DNA of 64,000 nt. Source: Trichoplax sp. H2 (lineage: Eukaryota; Placozoa; Uniplacotomia; Trichoplacea). The stretch lies in assembly GCA_003344405.1 (NCBI GenBank), contig NOWV01000264.1, positions 16,701-80,700 of the forward strand. Direction: 5' to 3'. How positions within the stretch are numbered: position 1 is the stretch's first letter; every line of letters begins with the position of its first letter. The position numbers and the translations under genes were made by a program. Below are positions 37,795 to 49,643 of this stretch, in pieces. The notes under the pieces were generated by a model. It was given only the letters and a program-made list of their open reading frames with translations, was not told the DNA's origin and did not search any database.

Positions 37795-38030
37795 TTATAA
37801 ATCATGATTAGTAGTAGGATCACAATTGTTGCCTATAGATTCATCTCCGAATGGACTATAAGGAGAAGTATTTTTGTGGCCGCGATATCTGAATCCACGT
37901 GGTGCTCTGAGTTTTATACAATTTCGGAAGGATAGATCCCCTTTGTAAGCATTCTTTTTGAATACAATTATCACTATCATTACCACAACAATCGCTGCAA
38001 CGACAGAAATGATAAGTGGTAGGACGAAAT
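37795..38030 (-). CDS. Gene 3 exon 23: membrane helix and short tail
   Basis: [20 protein letters not shown], then [10 protein letters not shown] as stop-transfer. The tail of about 50 residues is the shortest of the four. It contains [10 protein letters not shown], the counterpart of the NPLY-acidic motif of gene 2, and ends TTNHDL. Confidence 0.8.
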
Positions 38031-41000
38031 CTAACAACATGTGAATAAAAACAATTATATAAGCAATAAACGATAATTTTTCCTAACTGAAAATGAGTAA
38101 CTGAAAAATGTATCTGGTTATAATATATAAAAATCTTGTAAAGCGGTTCATATATATTTTATCCTTTCCAAGAAATTTCGTAGATTTGAAATAAACCAGA
38201 ATTTATGCTAATTAAAATCTCGCTAAGCTGATGAAAATGGCTGTTCTTTTAAAAAATACAGTTACTTATTCTATTTGTTCTCATGATCGATTGATAATAT
38301 GTAGAAAATGTAATGTATCTGTGTGTCAGTTAGAACATAAAAATACGGTAAAAAAAGCATGTTTATGGGAAAACCGAAAAGGAGTAACGGAAAGTGCATC
38401 TAGCTATCAAATATAATTATTATACAAAGCAAGCTAATGTATTTTTATCCTTTCCAAGAGATTTCTGAGATTAAGATAAACTAAAATTTATATAAATTAA
38501 ACTATATATATCAATTAAAATACAAACCCAGTTTAAAAATGGGTACTGTATGGGGTACTTTGGTCGGTTACATAAAATATCACAAAAATCGTACCGTACG
38601 TATATTTAACTAGCTAAGGAAAGTTAAAATTATTTACTATACCATAAGTGTCTACAGAATAGTAGATGAACAGTCTTCGTAAACGATAGTGATTAAATCG
38701 GTAATCTACTTTTCTTCACGAAAATTATACCTGGCAATCTCCCAGATACATAAGGTTGCTGAGGTTTGGAAACAGATAGCAAAGATAACACTCGATTAGA
38801 GGAGTTACTTCCAATGGATAAAGTAAAAGCTTGTAAAGCTTGCTGCGTTGTCGAGATTCCCGCAAAACTATGCTACGATGAAAATAATGATTGAGCGTCT
38901 TTACAAATATAAATTTCTACGCTACACATTTAATCTAACTATAACATCTGTAGAGTATCTTAGTGAAGGTATTTACAAATTCGATACGCAAATGTATCCA
39001 CTCTGGCTTTCTTTCCATTATGTAGCAATCAACAGTTAACAGCTTCTCTACAGCAAACGATTTCATTCTATCTTGGAGACGAATTGCGTAGCATACTTCC
39101 TGCAAAGTGGTTCCCTATGTACCGAGCAAAAGAAACGTTACATGATCGCAAATGAATAAAAATCTATCGGAGAAATATCATAATTTAGATCATGCTTATG
39201 GCATAGTGATGGAAAATTAATTAATTTCTATTATAGTTTGTAAGAATAGCCATAGCAATTGATACGTAGGAACTTGATGTTATCACACAATTATAAAATC
39301 AATTTTTACCATTGGTAGTAATCGCGTTGACAGAAAAAATGCTTTAGATAGACACTTTGTTGAGTTTTGATTACCAGAGTTGCATATAATATTCGGTGGT
39401 GTAACAAGTGGGCAAACGCCAGTTATATTGCAAGGTGGTGCAAGACATTCAGAATTTTGTACATGAAAGCATGTGTGTCCATTAGGGCAAACTTTAGGTC
39501 CATTACTATTTAAAGGACAACTAACAGATCCGCACCATACCTAGTGTTGCCGATTATATAGCCATATTACACGATAAGTATCGTATTATTTTTGAAGAAA
39601 TGCGTTTATATTATCTAATAAACTTAAAATAAATCTTGCACAAGGTATCATTTGAAGCCACATAAATCACCTTAGAGCAAATTGAACGACTACTTCTGCA
39701 ATTACATGCATTACAATATTCATTCCATTTTTCTCTATTTCTGTACACTTTGCCACCATATGTACATGAACCAATCAGTACTAATTAGAATCAACAATGT
39801 GAAAACATTTTAGAAAATGCAAACAGCTGAAGACTATCATATGAACACTGTGAGAATAAGTTCAATATTTGTTTTTACGTCTTAAGAATACCAAATAGCT
39901 AAAGCTTACAGTACTTGTCCTTTTATAATCAGCTTAAAACTAGATGATATCAATTCAATTATGATAGCAATAATCTATGCGGATCGTGCAAAATGGTCAA
40001 GTAGTACATTGCAACCTTTTCGATACAAATTGTATACTAATTATAATTACTGTCCTAAGTATATTAAAATTGATAATTATCGATAGATTATAAAATTAAT
40101 TTTATCCACAAATATCTCTCGCATATAATAATGACACGCAAATGATTTACTACTGTACACTTTAGCTTATAGTTAACATAAATTCCATTAAACTATAATT
40201 ATTGGTATCATTTGAGCTATCAATCAATCAGATTTGGGAAGTTTAACAATTTTGTATCGTATTACGTGGTAGCCATAAAGCTAATGTACCCAAGGTACTA
40301 TGAGAAGAATATTACTTTATCATAATTTATAACAGCGATATATACTCGTATTTCGGCCATTTGATAAACCGTATAGACTCACTTTCCGACTGACAGACTA
40401 GCCCAGTATAACCAGTACCACTACAATCACACGCAAAGGCATTAATGGAGGTAATACATCTACCACCATGTTGGCATGGCTTAGAAGCACATTGATCGAT
40501 TATATTCTGACATGACAAGCCCGTGACACCTGGCGGACAAGTGCATTTATAACCACCGATTAAATTCTGACAAGTACCACCATTATGGCATGGCTTTGAT
40601 AGGCACTCATCAACGCCTAGTTGACAATATCGACCTCTAAATGCAGGCAAACACTGGCAGTTAAAGCTGTTCATATCTTCAGTGCATGTCCCATTATTAA
40701 TACAAGTTGTTGCTGTGCACAGTCTTACTGTAAAAAATAAGAAAATAGTATCACAGGCTGTCAATTACCTGGCAAATAATTTATTGCAACAATATGAATA
40801 TATACTGTATTTAATAATGATAACATAAAACTTAATCTAGCTTACCTGCTGAATATGAATACATATATACAAGTATACTTAATGAAGATACCGACAGGAG
40901 ACGTAATTTATTCTACCTTCCAAATGTGAATATACTACACCTACAATATATTTAATAATGAAGTTACCTTCATAAAATGTAATCTATCCTACCTGTCTGG

Positions 41001-44000
41001 CAGTGATTGCCTTTATAGTCTGTAGTTGAACAATTGCATCGATACCCAGTTGATTCTACTACACATTGCCCACCGTTTTGGCAAGGTTCTGATTCACAAA
41101 TATCATAACTTTGCTGACATACCTCTCCAGTATAATTTGGAGGGCAATGGCAATAGTAGCTTCCAAACGAGTTGACACATGTACCGCCATTTTGACAAGG
41201 TTTAATGTTAGTATTGGGAAGGTGAATTTGGGTACATTCATTAACGTCGGATTGGCATTCTTGGCCTGTAAAATTGCTTAAGCATTGGCATTGATAACCT
41301 CCAAGTACATTAATACATTCACCATCGTTCTGACATGGAAAACTGCGGCATTCATCAATATCAGTTTGGCAATGAACGCCTGTGACATGAGAAGGACATT
41401 GGCAATAATAACTAGCAATTTGGTCAATGCAAGTTCCACCATATTGACATGGTTGACTAAGACATTCGTTAATCTGTGTTTGGCAATTTTGACCAGTATA
41501 CCCTGCTTGGCATTGACATTGATAACCAGCTACCTTATCGATACAGGTAGAATTTTGATAGCATGGCCCACTATTACATTCATCTATTTCACTTTCACAA
41601 TGTCGACCTGTATATCCATCAGTACAGTGACAGGAATAGCCTCCCATGATTTCTTGGCAAGAACCTTGATTCTTACAAGGCTTGCTGTCACATTCGCGTA
41701 CATCTACCAAAATAAATCAATAATTTTTATGCTGCCTAAACACATATAGTATCGAAATGAGGTTTATCGATTTTTGAAATCAATTTCAATATTCTCACTA
41801 TTATTATAGCTACCTCGTTGACAGTTTTTTCCGGTGAAACCTGGTCGACAATTGCATTTATATCGATTTGCTCTGGTATTAATACATGTTCCATCACTCA
41901 AACATGGATGACTACGGCAGGAATTTAAATCTATGATATACAAAAAGAAATAGGATTATCCGGAAGGCGCCCCGCCCCAATAGAAAATATATTAATAATC
42001 TAAAATTAGGTTAATGCGATATGCAAATGGAAACTTTATATTGAATTTTAAAGCAGGAAGCTAAAATCTTTCGACATTCATTTCCCTGTTTTGCCATCAC
42101 TAAATATATTAATTACCATCTTCGCAAAGCTTGCCGGTATAAAATGGCGGGCATTGACAAGTGAAGCCATTTATTTTATCGATACAGGTTGCATTCGGAT
42201 GAACACAAGGCTTCGCCGTACATTCATTAATATCTAGATCAGATTGAGATATTAAACGTACACACGCTTTCAGAACTGTAATAATGCCAATTAAATCAAT
42301 TAGCAAAAAGTAAAATATATCTAGAACAAATGAAGAAAATCCACAGTATATGCAAATACTTAGCAAATCTAGCTGAGCTAAGACTCAGTAAAATAATAAA
42401 TGATAATGATAAATTATCATTCGAAAATTTCAAATAAAGATCCATGCAATTCGACAATATCGGAAGATGGAATAAATGGAAAATATCATTCTGCGTAGCT
42501 GCTACCGTATCCCAAAAAATTGCCAATGTTATGTTGTACCTGTTTGACAAATTTTCCCAGTATAACCCGGTTGACAATGGCATTGATAGCTATCAGGTTG
42601 AACGTTGCTACAATTTGCCTTGTTCAAGCATGGTCCACTTCTACATCGATTTGTATCTAAATTGTATGCAAAGTAGACATTATACTTTAAAAGTTAAAGT
42701 TAAATGCTATGTCAATATTGTAGATGTTACTATTCACAAAAATCTATTCGTAGCAGTTCCCTTTATGCAATTTATAATAATTCATGTTGCAATTCTAAGT
42801 AAACTGCTGATAATTTGCAAGCTATAAACGTATTCTTTCATGATGGTAAAGTTAATATCTAGACTCCATGATATTAATGTAACTACTTCAAATAAAACAG
42901 TTTTCACTCTTTAAAAGTGTTTAAATTAGAGTATTAAAAGAAAGTACTCTGTTAATAATTTTAATAGCTACGCTAATTAATCGTTGACTAATTATCTTCT
43001 CAACAACCAGATATTGGCCGTTACAATTGAAAAAACAATCGACTTAATATCCCTTAGATTAGTGATTAAAATACCATATTCGCAATTGGAACCACCGTAA
43101 AATTTCTTGCAGTGACAATCATCCCCTTTAATGCAATACCCATTTTCTTCAACCATATATTCAGAATATCAGTATAAAAATTTTATTCTTACAAAGTCAA
43201 TATTTTTAGTAATGATCATTCAATTAAAAACTATGCCTGACTCATGCCGTATTGATTAAGCAATTTCAATATCAGAATCTGAAATATTGGGTAACCAATT
43301 GATATACCTGAGCAGTTAGCAGATTTTATGCATGTATTGCATATATAGCCCGTCCAGCCACTTTGACATCTAAATAACAATCATCAAAGGTAAATTTTTA
43401 TAACTTTAAATTAATAACCATAATTATAATTAATGCCATCATCATTTATGCTACTCATGCAATTAAATATAAATTATAATATTTAAGCCATTTTTAGTAT
43501 AAGATATCGCCATAGTTTTAAGCCTTACACGCATGTGAAAGGAGCATTCATACAGTGGCCATGATCTAAGTTGCATCCTTCTCTACATAAAGCTTCCGCA
43601 GAAGTAAAGCCATTATTGATAGGAATACATAGCATACCAAATCTACTCTTCAATTCAATTTTATTTATTCGATAAATCATTGATTATTTATTTTAAAGGC
43701 AGTGATAAGAATTCCTATTTTACTTTATAATAACTTTGATGGTAACTAATATTTCAATTAAGTAACTGTGTAGTAATATTAACTTGAAATATCCAGCTAA
43801 TTGTAATGGCTATAGGAATCTTGATTAATATCGCAGCAATAGACTATGTTTGGAGTATAGAGCTTATTAAAAATCAAGTTATTGTAGTCTATATTGCAAA
43901 GGGCATTGATATTTTTATTATTAGCCAAATGTTCATTTTCAGTACTATATTTAGTGCAAAGAGCTTATTAAAATCAAGTAATGATGAAACTGTAAGAATT

Positions 44001-47000
44001 TGAACATTCTCACGATCAGCCATACAGAAATTTACTTAAATAGTTAAATTACTACCTGTCACATTAGAAATACAGTCATATGACCACACTTATGATCACA
44101 GTACTGTAACTTATAAATTTCTCGCTCGTTTAGCTGACAGACTAGGCGATGGTTTATTATATATTGAACATGTCCAAAACATCCAATTAACATTATTTCA
44201 ACAATGCTTACAGATCTGGCAGTGCCGCCCGGTATAATTGCTTGGACACTGGCATGAATAACAGTCATCTCCGCAATTAGTACAACTGCTGTAATAAGGA
44301 CATGGACTTGAACGACAAGAATTTCGATCTAAAATAGAATTATATCAATGCATAAAATAATATTACAGGATCAAAAATGCATTATTTCATCACCTTTCTC
44401 ACACAGTCTGCCAGCCCAGTCTGCAGGACATCTACATGTAAAATTATTAACGCCATCAATGCAGGTCGCTATTATGTGACGACAGGGATTAGAGGCGCAT
44501 TCATCAATATCTGTAAGATAATTATGCAAGAAAGTCAATGGCAAAGAGCTAATAAAATATTTTGCCAGCTAATTACCTTAGCAATAAAATTGCTTCAGGT
44601 AAACATATTACCACAATTTCCTGCTATAAACCAGCGAAGCTATAGGTCTAACTATGATTTTAGCGAGCTGTTGTGCTATTAAAATTATACTATTAGGACT
44701 GTAAACAATATCAAAATCATGCAAAAGAGTCATTCGCAATGAACTAATAAAATTGCTTGCCAGCTAATTATCTTAGCAATAGAACTACTTTCGACGAAAT
44801 CAGGATCTAACTATGATTTTAGCGAGGAACTGCAAGTATTAAAATTACGCTATCAAAAGTGTAAATGATATAATAATTATATATAATTGGTTGAATTAAA
44901 TTCTGTAAATATCAACTACAGAAGCTAGCAATAAGGAAAGTATTTGTAATTTCTTTATTGCAGAGATAGAGTAGCACTGCATGCAAGACCTTCAAATGTC
45001 CCGAAACTTATAACCGATACTATTTTCTATCGATATTACATATTATGGTGACAAATTTATAAATTTGCAACTTTAATTTTACTATTGCTTATGCAGGCAT
45101 GTCATGAATAGACTACATATAGGTTAGCGTTTTGAATCAAATCTATTTCCAAAATGGTATCAAATTTCCTTTTTAAACCTCTTCAATATCCCAACCGTAA
45201 ATCATAAAGATTGTTTCAGCAAATCAATTGCAGGATAAGAGAAACATTATTGCCGAATACTAACTTATTTGGCAATTTTTTCCTGTGTAGCCGGGAAGAC
45301 ATTGACATCGGTAATTATTCAGTCCGCTGTTAATACATTTTGCCCCATTACGGCATGGTGAAATGCGGCAGAGATTTAAATCTATAGTAATTATCAGTAA
45401 GCGATAATGGAATTGCATTGCACACGGTAGTATTGTAAAATCTTTGAAACGCAATGAAATAAAATTGGCAAGGCTTAAATATAGAATACGATCATTTCTT
45501 ACCGTATTGACAATTTTTGCCGGTAAAGTTTGCTGGACAAACACATTTATATCCACGATCAGCGGTTGGAATACAGGTTGCATCGGCCTGTTGACATGGA
45601 TTAGAAGTACAGGCGGTAATAACTACATATGCATATAAAATAGGAGATGGTTAGAAAAAGTCAAAGCAGTAACCCAATGAAAGAAAAGATTGCAATCTGC
45701 ATTAGAGATGAATATTACGGGTTTCACAAATTCTTCCAGTTCGATTCTGAGGGCATTGACATCGATAAGTATGAGCTCTGATTGCAAAACATGTAGATTT
45801 CCCTTGACAAGGACTTGGACGACAGGGATTATTATCTACAATAATAAGAGGTATTTAATATCTCATCTTTGCATCAAATTATAGCAGCCATATTTCTGAA
45901 GATAGCATAGATAAACCCAGCATTACTGCATGATACGGTTTTTCATTAATTTTCCAGTGAACTTGATGTCAATAATAATCTGCAGTTAAATAGCCTTATC
46001 GCGATGTTATCTGATTGTATTACAGCTAATTAATATAATTGAGACATAAAATATCGTCAGGTATTTAACTCAAAAGCATTCTACCATCAATAGATTCGAC
46101 TAGCGCTGATGTTTATTACTAAACTACCCGTCTATTAATAAGTAATACCTGTTAATAGCTATTTTAGCCGTAGGTTAAGTTTTACGTGTATTATAGCGCA
46201 CCAGCTAATATTCGTGTGTAGCCACAAAATTATTGCTATTAATATAAATAAACCGATCCGTCTATTATTATTATTTCTATTTGCATTTATCGATCGATGA
46301 TAGCGCGTAAAATTTGACTAAAGAGATGGAAAGATTCTAGATGATGAATGGATCGGTGTTTGTAGTCATAAAATTATTACCATAAATGTGAATGAACGGA
46401 TCCATCTACTATTAACTTTCTATTTGTATTTATCGAGCGAAAATAGCGCTTAAAAATTTTATTAGTGAGATAAAAAGATACTAGATCATAAATCGATCGG
46501 TGCTTGCAGTCATAGAATTATTACTATGAATGCAAACCAGACGACCTGTCTATTATCAACTTTCTATTTACATTTATTGAGCGAAAATAAATGTATAATG
46601 TGTGATGTGTAATAATTACTATAAATGTAAATATATCGGCACGTATATTATTAACTTTCTACTTGCATTTATCGAGCGAGAATAACAGGTCAAAAATTTT
46701 TATTAGTGAGATGAGAAAATACTAGCTCATAAGTGGATCGTGACATTTCACCGCAATGATCACTAGTATAAATGATAAACTGTTGTAGAGAAATATTGAA
46801 GTCACTGGTTTATTTCTAAATTCACTTTGCAATCTTATCCTACGTAAGGAACGGTAACGTTTAATATATGATTTATTTTAAACTAACCCTAATATAATGT
46901 ATTATAAGCCTGTTAATATCAGTTTATTTAATCAGGTTATTGAAGATAAGAACAAAAAAGAAATCTATTTAAAGGTAGTAATAGTTTAATAAGATCTTTA

Positions 47001-48891
47001 ACTTGTTTCTATATTAATGTGATATAGCTCGAATGTAAATTATCTTCGATAGGTGTACCTTACCAACTTCACAGAATGTTCCAGTCCAATCCCATGGGCA
47101 CTTACACGTATAGCCATTTATACCATCGATGCACGTTGAGTAAGCATGGAGGCAGGGGTTGGAAGCGCATTCATCTATACCTTGAATTGAAAAATTGAAA
47201 GGCAAATGATTTTATAAATGAACTTCGTATAATGAGATTCAGAAACTATCACTATTCATCAATATTCGCATTAATAAAATAATGTTTATAGCAATAATGA
47301 AATAAAAATTAAAGTATGGAGGAGTTATTTAGCAAGTTTGAACGCTTGGAATATAAGTTAGCAAAAAACGGCTGATATGAAATTTAGGCAGTTATTTTAC
47401 CTGTTTGGCAATTTCTTCCGGTAAATCCAGGCGAACATTTACACTGGTATCCATGTGCATCACTTTGGCTACAAATGCCATTGTTCATACACGGCGAATT
47501 TTTACACATATTTACCTTTTCTAAAATTGTAATAATAGTTTAAGAAGATTAATAATCCTAATATCAACATTACTAGTACTTTACAAAACAATTAAACCGA
47601 AGAGTTTAGCAGCTGTGAGATAAAAGTGTGGATGCTATACCATGTAGATGTAGTATGAAGCGATCCGTAGAAATAGGAAACATTATCATACTATTTTGAA
47701 GTATCCATTAAAAATAATTATTAATCAACAGACAATTTTAAGCACATACGGGTTTGACATAGGGAGCCTAGCCATTGGGATTCACATTTTAAGGAAACAA
47801 TTGTTATTATTCGGCTAAATCGACCAGAACGCCGACCAGTTAAGATGAGTGCATCATAATGTTTACTATCTATTTTGGCCACTTTCGACATTTGATCGAT
47901 TAAAACTCTTGAATTATTATATAAGACGCCTTCAACAAGGATTTGAATATGAAGAGACTAGAACAAAGAATGTTTTTAAATACAGAAAAATTAGCTGGAA
48001 ACTACCGTCAAGAAAGCAAATCATATGCTGGTACGAACTTGAAATTTAAATTAGCCATATTGACTACCTTGGTTAAATTAAATACTGGAATAGACAGGAT
48101 CGCTTTACTATTATTGAAGAGATCGATGGTGCTATTAGCAAAGGCAATCGCAGTTCCAGCTGGTATAATATTGGATTTGTACTTTCCATGAATGCACTTT
48201 TGGCTGCTTGCGTTAGTCTGAACCAGACTGGACTGATTGCTTACTTTATTAAGGCAAATTGTAAACTGGTAATGGCAAAGAGAATTATTTTCTGCTACCA
48301 TCACAATCTTATTGCCTGTCGTAGTGTGATTTTGGGTAGCATTATTTAAAGCCCATCCAAATTGACATCGAGAACCATTATAGCTCGATTGATTTGGATT
48401 TTGATAGTAAATGAAATGGATTTTTAGGTGCCCACTCACATCACCATTTGTGTTCTGTAATAGAGTCCAAAATAGCATGGTTAATACATCGCTTTAAAAA
48501 CAATCATATAAGTATCCTACTTAGAAGATGTTATAGCATTCAAACATAAAATTTACAGAATGTAAAGTTTGGTATATTTCAAGTGCTTTCATTCGGTGAC
48601 AGCAAGAAAATTACTTAACTAACTTCTATTTTAAGAAATTAGTAAGTTCAATAAAATCTCTAGTAAGATGGATAATCTCGTCATATACGCTAGTTATTCA
48701 ATATTATATCACTAATTTTCTTAATCAGCATTGAAATTATTTTCTGCTTTAAAAAACTACGTTAGTAAATGAAAGTCATTCTCTCCCTCCTTGACAGAAT
48801 AAAACTTTTACAGTCAACTTACCTGGATATGAATCAACAGCAGCAATGAAAGGATATACAGAGATTTTTTGAATCCATTGAATCTCTTCAT
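37795..48891 (-). CDS. Gene 3: Jagged-like transmembrane EGF protein, 23 exons, 1316 aa
   Basis: Exons in transcript order: 48891-48823, 48454-48068, 47957-47750, 47520-47401, 47180-47064, 45835-45719, 45622-45503, 45381-45265, 44510-44394, 44328-44212, 43592-43529, 43369-43308, 43146-43075, 42656-42540, 42233-42117, 41930-41814, 41703-40993, 40727-40383, 39780-39671, 39540-39310, 39114-38977, 38872-38731, 38030-37795. They total 3951 nt, an exact multiple of three. Domains are signal, MNNL (24-221), seven EGFs, a Delta/Jagged-type EGF1-EGF2 pair (497-562), 12 more EGFs (to 1031), VWC (to 1145), juxtamembrane region (to 1238), helix (about 1240-1264) and a short 50-residue tail. It is inverted relative to its neighbours and closest to gene 2 in having the EGF1-2 cassette. 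Confidence 0.85.
38155..38515. repeat. Direct repeat in gene 3 intron 22
   Basis: TTTATCCTTTCCAAGA-ATTTC followed by an A/T-rich TAAAC-AxAATTTAT stretch occurs at about 38157 and again at about 38445. The intervening 61-codon plus-strand frame has no coding support. Confidence 0.5.
38731..39114 (-). CDS. Gene 3 exons 21-22: juxtamembrane domain
   Basis: Exons 39114-38977 (138 nt) and 38872-38731 (142 nt). [16 protein letters not shown] and LLTVDCYI line up with the IC-x-x-x-R/LYIDC elements of gene 1. Sequence identity is low, but length, phase and the two cysteines agree. Confidence 0.7.
39310..39780 (-). CDS. Gene 3 exons 19-20: VWC domain
   Basis: Exons 39780-39671 (phase 1-0) and 39540-39310 (phase 0-0). 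[16 protein letters not shown] then [13 protein letters not shown] in the first; VWCGSVSC and further cysteines in the second. The intron position is identical to genes 1, 2 and 4. Confidence 0.8.
40383..42656 (-). CDS. Gene 3 exons 14-18: twelve EGFs
   Basis: Exons 42656-42540, 42233-42117 and 41930-41814 have one EGF each, in A-B-A order. Exon 41703-40993 (711 nt) holds six EGFs, and exon 40727-40383 (345 nt) holds three. Exon 17 contains one enlarged module with a longer first loop ([16 protein letters not shown]). Exon 18 ends CQSE before GTGAGT. Most modules in exons 17-18 carry D-x-D/N-EC calcium signatures, for example DECNSGPC and DECRSFPC. Confidence 0.8.
43075..43592 (-). CDS. Gene 3 exons 11-13: Delta/Jagged-type EGF1-EGF2 pair
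   Basis: Exons 43592-43529 (64 nt), 43369-43308 (62 nt) and 43146-43075 (72 nt), the same lengths and phases (1-2, 2-1, 1-1) as in gene 2. Joined: [62 protein letters not shown]. The exons are short and have few long frames, so automatic ORF-based annotation would miss them. Confidence 0.75.
44212..47520 (-). CDS. Gene 3 exons 4-10: seven single-EGF exons
   Basis: 47520-47401, 47180-47064, 45835-45719, 45622-45503, 45381-45265, 44510-44394, 44328-44212; all 117-120 nt, phase 1-1. The order is A-B-A-B-A-B-A by the same criteria as gene 2 (KVNMCK, GIDEC, DNNPCR, LITAC, DLNLCR, DIDEC, DRNSCR). The last module has extra cysteines ([11 protein letters not shown]), unusual for an EGF. Confidence 0.8.
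44521..44880. repeat. Diverged duplication of about 200 bp in gene 3 intron 8
   Basis: GCCAGCTAATTA-CTTAGCAATA and TCTAACTATGATTTTAGCGAG each occur twice, near 44568/44760 and 44648/44808, in the same order. Noncoding. Confidence 0.55.
46205..46745. repeat. Tandem repeat, about four copies of 145 bp, gene 3 intron 5
   Basis: Repeats of TCTATTATTAACTTTCTATTTGCATTTAT-CGAGCG-like sequence followed by AAAATTT-, a GATCGGTG word and AAATTATTACTATAAATG. They start near 46261, 46404, 46549 and 46644; the third is shortened by an internal deletion. Noncoding. Confidence 0.75.
47750..48454 (-). CDS. Gene 3 exons 2-3: MNNL domain and collapsed DSL loop
   Basis: Exons 48454-48068 and 47957-47750. The first has [36 protein letters not shown] and KCIHGK. 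It is the MNNL pattern but longer than in genes 1 and 2, with an asparagine/threonine-rich insertion carrying several N-x-S/T sequons. The second opens [15 protein letters not shown] and ends [19 protein letters not shown], again a single C-x5-G-x2-C loop. The donor of exon 2 could also lie 33 bases later (before GTACCA), which would add 11 residues in frame. Confidence 0.7.
48823..48891 (-). CDS. Gene 3 exon 1: signal peptide
   Basis: [20 protein letters not shown] then HIQ, 23 codons, and donor GTAAGT in phase 0. An upstream in-frame ATG exists, but it would place a long polar stretch before the hydrophobic core. The inner ATG matches the signal-exon pattern of the other genes. Confidence 0.75.
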
Positions 48892-49486
48892 GATAGAACA
48901 CAAGCCAATAGAAATTAAACCTATAATCTTCGTCTTTTGCGCACTAAAATCGATTAAATCACTAAAGTTGATGAAAAATATACAAGAATGAGAAGTGAAT
49001 TGAAGGTGACAACAATGCATCTCGATATTACTTGTTAATCAGTTCATCTAAGTATAAAATAATTTAGTTTAAAGGTGTAGCCAACTTGACACATGCTAGT
49101 ATATCTAACTTGGCCGACTTCTAAAAACAAATATCGTATACAATCTTAAACTACTACTCAGGTCTAGCAGATCACTCAAAATGGCAATAATAAAATATCT
49201 AAAGATTTAAATTATTTATAGAAGTACAAGATTAACTACAATGTCTTGCAAATATTTTGAGGTTAAATTTAACTCTATTCATCAGCCTTGCTTAATTCAT
49301 AATCTATTCATTTTAACCTTATGTGAAAACGTATTTGTAACGCTTATTTTCAAGGTTCCTTAGATCAAGCTTAATATTTGCACAACCCAGAATGTTGCTA
49401 AAAAATGCAAGATTACGTTACAAATTTTAAATTCAGTTAATATATTAACTAACACCAACATACTGTACGATTTCCGTCCAAATCAA

Positions 49487-49643
49487 AATTTCATTTAATT
49501 TTAGCTTATTACAGCATAATTAGCAATCGCTGGTTAATAGACTATAATAAATATCTACGCTATCAAATTTCATATGATTTTAGCTTATTACAGCTTAATT
49601 TGCCTCTGCCAGGACTAGATTGTAATAAATCTCTACACTACCA
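49487..49643. repeat. Direct repeat, two copies of about 80 bp
   Basis: AATTTCATxTGATTTTAGCTTATTACAG-like sequence occurs near 49488 and 49567, each copy ending in AATAAATxTCTAC-CTA. Noncoding. Confidence 0.65.
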
